Positions 57,144-64,000 of a stretch of 64,000 bases of DNA are shown here, one piece after another. The notes beneath the pieces were generated by a model, which was given only the letters and a program-made list of their open reading frames with translations, was not told the DNA's origin and ran no database searches. The DNA lies in NCBI RefSeq assembly GCF_009832865.1, contig NZ_CP047130.1:2728001-2792000 (forward strand), read 5' to 3'. The translations under genes and the position numbers were made by a program. Within the stretch, counting starts at the first letter, position 1. The number at the start of each line of letters is the position of its first letter. The stretch comes from Colwellia sp. 20A7 (GTDB lineage Bacteria > Pseudomonadota > Gammaproteobacteria > Enterobacterales > Alteromonadaceae).

Positions 57144-58328
57144 TTGGTTAAGTTAAAAGGAATGAAGTCTACATTTTTATGTTTAATTGCAGTTACAGGC
57201 TTATTCTCATTATTAATTCACTTTCAAATACAGTGGCAAAGTAAATTAACGTTAATCAACTATTTGGTTTATCCATTACTGATCGTTACTGCTATCTTTG
57301 CAACCCAATTTAATCGTAGTAGAATTGCTATTTTATGCGGTTTTTGGCTAGCATTTTTAATTGCAACAAACTCCCCATCCCCCAGCACTAAACCTTTAAT
57401 GATGAATTCACAATGGCTACTATTATATGGTGCTAGTTTATTTGTGTTATTGGCTTTAATAAAAGATCGCGCACTTTTATCTGTTCATGTCGTCAGTAGG
57501 CTTATATTTATTGGTTTGTGTGGCGTAATCACCTTTTTTTGGCTGCAACTGAGCCAAAGTTTAAATAGCTTAATACCACAAACGCCATTATGGACATCAG
57601 TTTTACCTTACGTTCCTATTATCATACCACTTGGCTTGATAGGTCTTTTATTGGTGTGGCGTAGTATAAGTAATCACGATTTAACACTCACAGCGCTACT
57701 GATTACCTTTATTGTTTGGTGTCTAAATCAGCTAAATATTATTGCTTTGCCTTGGACACTTATTGCCATAGTGATGTCTGCACTATATTTACTTGCTGTT
57801 AGTACTGACTCGTACTATTTAGCTTACCGCGATGATTTAACTGGATTACCTACTCGTCGTGCATTAAACCAACTCGCCCTATCACTGGGACGTAAATACA
57901 CAGTGGCTATGCTTGATATTGATCATTTTAAAAAATTTAATGACACCTACGGACATGACATTGGTGATGAAGTGCTAAAACTGGTAGCAACAAGAATGGC
58001 TGAAATGCGTAGTAGTGGTAAAATTTATCGCTATGGCGGCGAAGAGTTTACTGTTGTTTTTCCAAGAAAAACAGCTGAGCAAGCTATTCCTGAGCTAGAC
58101 AAGCTACGTCAAAGTATTGCTAATTACGACATGGTGATTCGTAGCGATAAACGAACAGATAAAAATAGTAGGAACACCAAAAAGAATAATAACAAAACGG
58201 TCAATGTTGCAGTATCAATTGGTGTAGCACAAAGAGAGCCAAAACAAAGTTTTGAGCAAGCATTAAAAAATGCTGATTTGGCATTATATCGTGCTAAAAA
58301 GAAAGGCCGAAATAATGTCAGTCAGTAG
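57144..58328 (+). CDS. Membrane-bound GGDEF diguanylate cyclase
   Basis: 394 residues. The TTG at 57144 has GGAG 6 bases upstream and is the best start; a TTG at 57132 and an ATG at 57162 are alternatives. Residues ~1-225 hold about eight membrane segments. The cyclase domain starts YRDDLTGLPTRRAL, with LDIDHFKKFNDTYGHDIGD and the active site YRYGGEEF. The inhibitory RxxD site is replaced by RSSG, so product feedback is probably absent. A Lys/Asn-rich insertion (KNSRNTKKNNNK) precedes VSIGVA. It makes c-di-GMP. The broken FIST-EAL gene lies divergently upstream. Confidence 0.93.
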   Translation: MVKLKGMKSTFLCLIAVTGLFSLLIHFQIQWQSKLTLINYLVYPLLIVTAIFATQFNRSRIAILCGFWLAFLIATNSPSPSTKPLMMNSQWLLLYGASLFVLLALIKDRALLSVHVVSRLIFIGLCGVITFFWLQLSQSLNSLIPQTPLWTSVLPYVPIIIPLGLIGLLLVWRSISNHDLTLTALLITFIVWCLNQLNIIALPWTLIAIVMSALYLLAVSTDSYYLAYRDDLTGLPTRRALNQLALSLGRKYTVAMLDIDHFKKFNDTYGHDIGDEVLKLVATRMAEMRSSGKIYRYGGEEFTVVFPRKTAEQAIPELDKLRQSIANYDMVIRSDKRTDKNSRNTKKNNNKTVNVAVSIGVAQREPKQSFEQALKNADLALYRAKKKGRNNVSQ

Positions 58329-58480
58329 CATTCTTACTTTCTACTTAGGCTCTTGTAATACGAGCTTTAACATAAAGTTTTCAAACACTGTTATATTTAC
58401 TAGATACAATGAAGACTAACTGCCTAAATGATATAATCGTGTAAATAACCATTAAATTAAAAATGTGAATCGAGATCTTT

Positions 58481-59161
58481 ATGAGTATAAAACAAAAACA
58501 GGTGTTACTTTTCGATCTTGACGGCACATTGGTCGACAGCGCACCCGATATTGCTTTGGCAGTTAATAGCACCTTAAAAGATCTAAATAAACCGGCATTT
58601 GATGAAAATACTATTCGTCAGTGGGTAGGTAATGGCGCTAAAGCATTAATAGAGCGTGCGTTATCTGGCTCAACCAATATTGATAAAGAACTCGATACCA
58701 CAGTAGTTGAAGATACTTTAGCTATTTTTTTAATGCATTATCAACAATATTTATGTGTCAATTCTGTTTTATATCATGGTGTTAAAGAAGGCTTGCTCAC
58801 TTTAAAAAAAGCGGGTTTTCGTTTAGCGATAATCACCAATAAACCTGAAAAGTTAATTCAGCCAATATTATCAGGCTTAGGTATTGGTGATATGTTCGAA
58901 ATATTGATTGGTGGCGACACCTTACCAGAAAAAAAACCTAACCCTGCACCACTTTTATTAGCCTTAAAACAGCTTAATGTTACCGCAGACCAGTGCTTAA
59001 TGATTGGTGATTCTAAAAATGATATTTTGGCCGCAAAAGCAGCTAACATAGACAGTGTTGGTTTTACTTATGGTTATAATTACGGTGAAGATATCGCACA
59101 ATATAATCCACAGTGGTGTTTTGATACTTTCCCTGAATTCACTTCAGCAGCTTTTGATTAA
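58481..59161 (+). CDS. gph: Phosphoglycolate phosphatase (HAD family)
   Basis: 226 residues. HAD motif I is LLFDLDGTLVDSAPD with the nucleophile Asp; motif II is in IITNKPE, and motif III/IV are KKPNPAPLLLAL and MIGDSKNDILAAKAAN. The cap region IRQWVGNGAKALIERAL is characteristic of Gph, which removes 2-phosphoglycolate formed during repair of DNA 3'-phosphoglycolate ends. The last residues are usual for the family. Independent gene; a small tandem repeat lies just downstream. Confidence 0.93.
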   Translation: MSIKQKQVLLFDLDGTLVDSAPDIALAVNSTLKDLNKPAFDENTIRQWVGNGAKALIERALSGSTNIDKELDTTVVEDTLAIFLMHYQQYLCVNSVLYHGVKEGLLTLKKAGFRLAIITNKPEKLIQPILSGLGIGDMFEILIGGDTLPEKKPNPAPLLLALKQLNVTADQCLMIGDSKNDILAAKAANIDSVGFTYGYNYGEDIAQYNPQWCFDTFPEFTSAAFD

Positions 59162-59178
59162 TCAATATAAGCTAAGTG

Positions 59179-59214
59179 TTAATTGCGTTAATTGCGTTAA
59201 TTGCGTTAATTGCG
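59179..59214. repeat. Tandem repeat TTAATTGCG, 4 copies
   Basis: Four exact 9-base units about 18 bases after the gph stop. Probably a slippage product and a possible strain marker. Confidence 0.92.
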
Positions 59215-59287
59215 CCATGCTAATAAAAACTTAGATTCAAATAACAAGCTGACTTACGCTAATCGCCAAATCAATTATAGATATAGA

Positions 59288-60793
59288 TTATAGATTATTC
59301 GCTAACGCCATCGGATAATCTCGCTCTTGTGCTAACGCTATAGCTCGCTCTGTTACTTCAGTTTCAGAGCACTGCAAGCTAACAGGAAAGTAATGTTCTG
59401 TTAAATAGTTTATGCCTGCTTTTACTAATCTCTCATCTGCATACATTAATTGCTCAGAAATAAGCCCACAATCAATAAAATTCTTTAAGATCGCATCGGC
59501 GGCATCTAAAGCAGAAGAGGCTTTCACTATTTCAGCGCGAGCGTAATGTTGACCATAAAAAGATACATCTGCAGTCCGTAAGTTAGCATCTTCGCCAGGG
59601 ATTTGTTGTGCCCCAAAAAGTGGTTTTGCCGCCACTGTCGCTGAGCTAAATTCGGGCAGGAACTGCGCCATATGTTCAATTGAACCTAGCGTTCTGTTTT
59701 GAATTAATTGTTCAGGCCACTGTTTATCAATTTTTTCTATAAAGCGTTTGGCTAATTTAGGCTGAGCACTATTAACCGAACTAGCCACTAAACCTTGATC
59801 AAAAAGTGTGATGTCTTGCGTCATGCCATGTAATTGAAAATATCCGTCTGGGTAAGGCGTTAATTGTGCCATACCTTGCGGCGTTCCCCGCTCACCATAA
59901 AAGACAATTTCAGGCCATATACCATGACATTGCGGCCAATGTGCAACATAAGCGGCTTTAAATTCAACCATGCGCTTACGTTTGGCACTTACCATGTCAT
60001 CAATTTCACCGCTTTTGAAACCACAGGCATTAATGACATAATCATAATTTTTATGCTGAACAATATCACTGCCATGTTGCTTTGTTGATACCTGCCAACC
60101 TGGTTTATCTGTTTGTTGAGTGAGCCCAACAACTTGATTATTTGTTTGCAGGTGACACTTAGGTAAACGCTCTATCGCTAAACTCGCAATGGCTGCAAAA
60201 CGAAATGCTGACAAGCCATATTCTTGTACTAACAATACTGGAAATTTAAGTTTATTTAAGTCAACATTTTGCGCAAATGAAATTAACCAATCACTCGCAT
60301 CAATCGCATTTTCTGGTATTGTTTTTTGCTGTAATACCTCAAGCTCTGCACGAGAATAAAAGCGAAAATAATCCGCTGGTTTGCCCAATACTTGATTACG
60401 ATTGTCTTTATTAACCAAGTCCTGATATTTAGCTCGTAACTTTTCTAAACGGGGTAATAAGTCTTCTGGCTCACCATTATCTGTTTTAGGTAACGCAATC
60501 ACCGTGGGGCGAATATTGACACTGTGAGGGTAAACTTTAACCGTATCAATTGATTGCTGCAATAAAACCAAACACTGCTCATCACTGATTTCACGATATA
60601 GGTTGCCACCCGCATGTAAATGACAAATAGGAGGGCCGTTAACCAAACTAGGTCCTTTTTCTATCAAGGTAGTATCTAAACCTAATTCAGCAAAACGTAA
60701 TGCAATAGTAGATCCTGCAACGCCGCCGCCAATAATAGCTATTTTAATTGTAGAATTTAATAAAGGCTGATGAGTAATTAAAGGTTTATGCAT
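59288..60793 (-). CDS. FAD-dependent oxidoreductase (DAO-like)
   Basis: 501 residues. The Rossmann dinucleotide motif is KIAIIGGGVAGSTIALRFAELGLDTTLIEKG (in part IGGGVAGSTIALRFAELG) with the Glu that binds the ribose. YDYVINACGFKSGEID and YADVSFYGQHYARAE-like C-terminal parts fit a DAO-type flavoprotein. About 20 residues precede the first strand. Substrate unknown; no electron-transfer partner nearby. It has a 5' leader paralogous to that of rimO, an odd pairing of genes. Confidence 0.82.
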   Translation of the reverse strand: MHKPLITHQPLLNSTIKIAIIGGGVAGSTIALRFAELGLDTTLIEKGPSLVNGPPICHLHAGGNLYREISDEQCLVLLQQSIDTVKVYPHSVNIRPTVIALPKTDNGEPEDLLPRLEKLRAKYQDLVNKDNRNQVLGKPADYFRFYSRAELEVLQQKTIPENAIDASDWLISFAQNVDLNKLKFPVLLVQEYGLSAFRFAAIASLAIERLPKCHLQTNNQVVGLTQQTDKPGWQVSTKQHGSDIVQHKNYDYVINACGFKSGEIDDMVSAKRKRMVEFKAAYVAHWPQCHGIWPEIVFYGERGTPQGMAQLTPYPDGYFQLHGMTQDITLFDQGLVASSVNSAQPKLAKRFIEKIDKQWPEQLIQNRTLGSIEHMAQFLPEFSSATVAAKPLFGAQQIPGEDANLRTADVSFYGQHYARAEIVKASSALDAADAILKNFIDCGLISEQLMYADERLVKAGINYLTEHYFPVSLQCSETEVTERAIALAQERDYPMALANNL

Positions 60794-60824
60794 ATTTTCG
60801 GGTAATGTTATATCAAGTGAGTTA

Positions 60825-60971
60825 ATTCAACTTGAACTTGCAGCTTTATCGATAAATTAACTTATCGTTTAAATAAGTAATATCAACGTGATGAATAATA
60901 TTTTACTACCTTTATGGCAAAGTTAGGATCTTTGCAAAGGCTTTAATAAATTAAGCGAGATTATACAGTAA
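60825..60971 (-). promoter_or_regulatory. Promoter and structured leader, copy B of a duplicated region
   Basis: On the minus strand CTGTATAATCTCGC again supplies a perfect -10, followed by the hairpin CCTTTGCAAAG / CTTTGC-CAT-AAAGG. It matches the rimO leader best over 60908-60967 and more weakly up to AATTCAACTTGAACTTG near 60825. The -35 is poor. Confidence 0.6.
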
Positions 60972-61204
60972 TGTTGTTAAGGGTGGAACTTATCACATTT
61001 GTTTAATCGTTACCTTATCGCCCTTTTGTTCTGTGCTTAATAGGTCATATTATTGCGACAGATAAAAATAAAACTCAAGTAGGTAGATCAACTTACCTAT
61101 AAACAATACAATCTGTTAATAGTAAATACACTTAAATAATGTTGTTAATCTCGATTACTTTAACCACCTTAAAATATTTATACCTGTAAAAAACTAGGAA
61201 AACA
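60972..61204. other. Upstream region of the DUF885 gene
   Basis: About 230 AT-rich bases between the divergent promoters. No clear feature apart from a possible AGGAAAACA ribosome site before the ATG at 61205. Confidence 0.4.
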
Positions 61205-63001
61205 ATGAAATACAATAACTTAACTAAAAATTATAAAACCAGAAGTTTGCTTACCTGTCTGTGGCTTTTTGTTTATAGCAGCTGTTCATTTGCTAGTGAG
61301 CAAATAACTATAAATGCCAATGAAAAGCTAACAGAAATAATTAATGAAAGATGGGATTATTCTTTAAAAGAAAGTCCTTTATCTGCGACTCGTTCTGGAT
61401 TAAGTGAATATAATCATTTACTTCCTCGTGTATCACCAAAAGATAACAATAATCGCCTTATCACAGAACAGGCGTTTCTTACCCGATTATCTATCATAGA
61501 CATTGAGCAACTTACCGAAGAAAATAGAATTAATCACCAGCTACTAAAATGGGTAGTTGAAGACTCTATTAGTCGCTATCAATTAAACTTATCTCGTATC
61601 CCACTAAATACTTTTAGTAGTTTTTTTCTATCCGTTCTTAGTATGGGTAATGGTTTAGTCATGAGTAATGCTAAAGACTATCAAGACTATATCGCTCGAT
61701 TGAATGAAGTACCAAGATACTTCAATGAAAACATCGATAATATGCGCACCGGCATTGAAACCAATTTTACCCTGCCAAAAATAGTTATTGAAGGCATCCT
61801 TCCTACTGTTAAAGCACAAATTTATAAAGATCCGACTAAAAGCAGTTTATATAAACCGTTTTTAAAGATGAATAATACACTTTCAGAAGAAACAAAAACA
61901 CAACTTAGGTCAAGCGCCAAACAAGCAATAGCAAAATCGGCGATACCGGCGTTTGAAACATTTTCTGAATTTTTTGGTGGTGAATACTTACGAGCAGCGC
62001 CTGAAAAGCTTGGCGCAGAGCAAATGAATAATGGCAAAGCCTATTATGCTCATCAAATTAAAACCTACACCACATTAACAGACATTACGGCACAAGAAAT
62101 ACATCAAATAGGGCTTAGCGAAGTAAAGCGTATTCGAGAAGAAATGGACCAAATCATCAAGGATCTTAATTTCAAAGGCTCTTTTGAAGAATTTACTCAA
62201 TTTCTTCGAACTGCTCCGCAATTCTATGCTAAATCTGCGAAAGATTTATTGAAAGAAGCTTCTTATGTTGCCAAACGTATTGATTATGTAATGCCTGAGT
62301 TCTTTGGAAAGCTACCACGTTTGCCCTACGGTGTAGTACCCGTACCTAAAGAAATAGCGCCTAATTATACAACCGCTTCATATAATGGTGCTGTCATTGG
62401 TGGCAATCGTGGCGGCGCATACTGGCTAAATACTTATCAACTGGATCAACGCCCTTTATACGAACTTACCGCACTCACATTACACGAAGCAGTACCAGGT
62501 CATCATCATCAGTCAGCTATTTCAAGTGAACTAAAAAATGTACCTAAATTTCGTTTAGGGCTTTATTTTAGTGCATATGGTGAAGGCTGGGGATTATATT
62601 CAGAAAAGTTAGGTGTAGAAATGGGGGTTTACGACACGCCATATGATCATTTTGGCCGCTTAAGTTACGAAATGTGGCGAGCCTGTCGTTTGGTTATTGA
62701 TACAGGCATACATTCTCAAGGTTGGAGTAGACAGCAAGGTATCGACTTCCTTGCGAGTAACACTTCGTTATCTGAAGCGAATGTAAGAGCTGAAGTAGAT
62801 CGCTATATATCGTGGCCTGGACAAGCACTTTCATATAAATTAGGCGAAATTGCTATTTGGAAGCTTAGAAATAAAGCAGAAAAAGCACTAGGCGCAAAAT
62901 TTAGCCTTCCTGATTTTCATGATGCTTTACTAGGTAACGGTGCATTACCACTTACCATGGTTGAAGCTGAAATTGACCGATTTATAGCGGCTAATAAGTA
63001 A
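61205..63001 (+). CDS. DUF885 family exported metallopeptidase-like protein
   Basis: 598 residues. A signal peptide ends around SCSFA (residue ~30). The central motif LHEAVPGHHHQSAI (~426-439) is an HExxxGHH metal site, and GEGWGLYSEKLG a second family landmark with a likely third ligand Glu. NRGGAYWLNTYQ also matches DUF885. These proteins resemble M32/M2-type zinc peptidases and are thought to act in the periplasm. No lipobox is obvious although a Cys is near the signal end. Substrate unknown. Confidence 0.85.
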   Translation: MKYNNLTKNYKTRSLLTCLWLFVYSSCSFASEQITINANEKLTEIINERWDYSLKESPLSATRSGLSEYNHLLPRVSPKDNNNRLITEQAFLTRLSIIDIEQLTEENRINHQLLKWVVEDSISRYQLNLSRIPLNTFSSFFLSVLSMGNGLVMSNAKDYQDYIARLNEVPRYFNENIDNMRTGIETNFTLPKIVIEGILPTVKAQIYKDPTKSSLYKPFLKMNNTLSEETKTQLRSSAKQAIAKSAIPAFETFSEFFGGEYLRAAPEKLGAEQMNNGKAYYAHQIKTYTTLTDITAQEIHQIGLSEVKRIREEMDQIIKDLNFKGSFEEFTQFLRTAPQFYAKSAKDLLKEASYVAKRIDYVMPEFFGKLPRLPYGVVPVPKEIAPNYTTASYNGAVIGGNRGGAYWLNTYQLDQRPLYELTALTLHEAVPGHHHQSAISSELKNVPKFRLGLYFSAYGEGWGLYSEKLGVEMGVYDTPYDHFGRLSYEMWRACRLVIDTGIHSQGWSRQQGIDFLASNTSLSEANVRAEVDRYISWPGQALSYKLGEIAIWKLRNKAEKALGAKFSLPDFHDALLGNGALPLTMVEAEIDRFIAANK

Positions 63002-63310
63002 GCCGAGTTCAGGTTAAATAAGTTAAATGCTATTACGTTAACGTTGATAAAATTTAATTCGAAAAATCAGATGTTAACAATAAAATATCATAAACTGCTC
63101 AGCCAACGGTTGTGCAGTTTATGAGTGATAACTATTAAAAAATGAGCTTACTGATTTTTTAAGTAAGTATCAACGGCTTCGACATAAGCTTCTTAATTTT
63201 TATTAATTTATTCAATAGCTAGGTGGAAACCATTAATTCTATTTAAGAATGCCCCTAACAACCTTGTTGTTACATAAGGTTCAATCATTGCAGAATTATC
63301 AAAGTTAAAG
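63002..63310. other. Intergenic region between convergent genes
   Basis: About 310 bases. A hairpin ATAAACTGC/GCAGTTTAT with a 15-base loop (63090-63122) lies 90 bases past the DUF885 stop; it lacks a T-run. Nothing else stands out. Confidence 0.5.
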
Positions 63311-63883
63311 TTAACTTCGATAACTAACGCTTAATATTTCATAAGCTTTACGAATTTCAATAAAATCTTCTGGGCAGCCCCCTTTATCTGGGTGGCTCAT
63401 AGTGACTTTACTTTTATATGACTGACGAATATCCAGCCAATTTACACCTTTCTCTAGACCTAATGTAGCCAACGCCGCATCAACTTTATCCACCGCGCGA
63501 TACTTTTGCCAAAAGCTTGCAAAGAGTGCGTTAACGTCGTCAGCAGTAATGTTCTTCAAATTAGACCAAGCTAGATAATAGTGAGCTAAATCAGTATCAC
63601 GTGTGGTTAAGCTATGTTCATTTGCTGCGTTCTTAGCAATAAGACAAATTTCTAATGGAAAAATAGTGAGTAAGAAACCTTCCGTTTGAATATCACGTTG
63701 AATTTGATATAAGGCATTCATAACAAAAAAATTCTTCTGAAAAAGAATAACTTGAGGGTCTTCTTCTTTACCAATAAGGGAAATAAGATCATCTTTACAA
63801 AGGTTAACTAAATCAATTAATGAGCATGCGCTATGTTGTTTTTTTAAATACTCCAAAATAGGAATAATCAAAGGATTGGTCAT
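63311..63883 (-). CDS. DnaJ-related protein with C-terminal J-domain
   Basis: 190 residues from the ATG at 63883, which has AAAGGAAG 8 bases upstream; an ATG 11 codons earlier has none. The N-terminal two thirds (NPLIIPILEYLKKQH, VMNALYQIQRDI, LAHYYLAWSNL) match the DNAJ_related domain. The C-terminal ~55 residues are a J-domain with HPDKGG (the HPD that activates DnaK) and a helix KAYEILSVS. The J-domain at the C-terminus is the norm for this marine family. It is probably a specialised DnaK cochaperone. Confidence 0.88.
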   Translation of the reverse strand: MTNPLIIPILEYLKKQHSACSLIDLVNLCKDDLISLIGKEEDPQVILFQKNFFVMNALYQIQRDIQTEGFLLTIFPLEICLIAKNAANEHSLTTRDTDLAHYYLAWSNLKNITADDVNALFASFWQKYRAVDKVDAALATLGLEKGVNWLDIRQSYKSKVTMSHPDKGGCPEDFIEIRKAYEILSVSYRS

Positions 63884-64000
63884 TAATTTAGCTTCCTTTA
63901 AATGAATTTCTGACATGTATTATCATTGCACTATGCTTTATATTAATTATGCTTTATATCAACTTTACTAGATACGACTGAATAAATGTCAGATTATTTT

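Overview
The window looks like chromosomal DNA of an AT-rich marine gammaproteobacterium of the Alteromonadales, most likely Colwelliaceae (Colwellia/Thalassotalea-like). This rests on the rRNA operon, the fused trpC-trpF gene, the PEP-CTERM protein, the marine-type TonB receptor, and many small families typical of this group (DUF2999, HopJ-like, the Trp-rich TIGR02450 type, PA2778/PA2779). The assignment is by reading only; no database search was run.

Layout. 1-4448: end of the trp operon (partial trpD, trpCF, trpB, trpA, terminator). 4469-5562: an IS630-type element with a frame-disrupted transposase. 5639-11600: a complete rRNA operon on the minus strand (promoter, 16S, tRNA-Ile only, 23S, 5S, terminator). 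11600-15900: a patchy accessory zone with phased 10-bp repeats, a second FtsZ-like protein, a WYL regulator, a decayed caspase/CHAT-like gene and an integrase stump. 16017-24063: sbcB, then a dicarboxylate module (DctB-DctD two-component system, porin, DASS transporter behind a good sigma-54 promoter). 24214-28037: a dehydrogenase, HopJ-like and DUF2999 proteins, a glutathione peroxidase-OhrR pair with an OhrR-type operator, and a membrane protein. 28805-42930: housekeeping and transport genes (Kef antiporter, PA2778/PA2779 pair, TonB receptor, amino-acid permease, flavin reductase-like, DCC protein, hemH, cbiX, ppiC, DJ-1-like, RHH protein). 43043-54076: an accessory-rich stretch around rimO with a SUKH-like gene next to a broken copy of a rimO segment, two unrecognised genes, and three single-gene units punctuated by four direct copies of a ~72-bp palindromic repeat, ending in a CaCA-type exchanger. 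54125-64000: a Cys/Met PLP enzyme, a small lipoprotein, a decayed FIST-EAL gene beside a GGDEF cyclase, gph, an FAD oxidoreductase whose leader is a paralogue of the rimO leader, a DUF885 protein and a DnaJ-related protein.

How the genes work together. The trp genes form one translationally tight operon. DctB/DctD probably sense C4-dicarboxylates and drive the DASS transporter (and perhaps the porin) from a sigma-54 promoter. OhrR probably represses the peroxidase gene it follows. The most unusual material is non-coding: the cassette-like 72-bp repeats, a second hairpin family with compensatory changes (48773-48819, 54030-54076), and a duplicated promoter-leader in front of rimO and an unrelated oxidoreductase gene. 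Among proteins, the complete FtsZ paralogue beside WYL, caspase-like and integrase remnants stands out.
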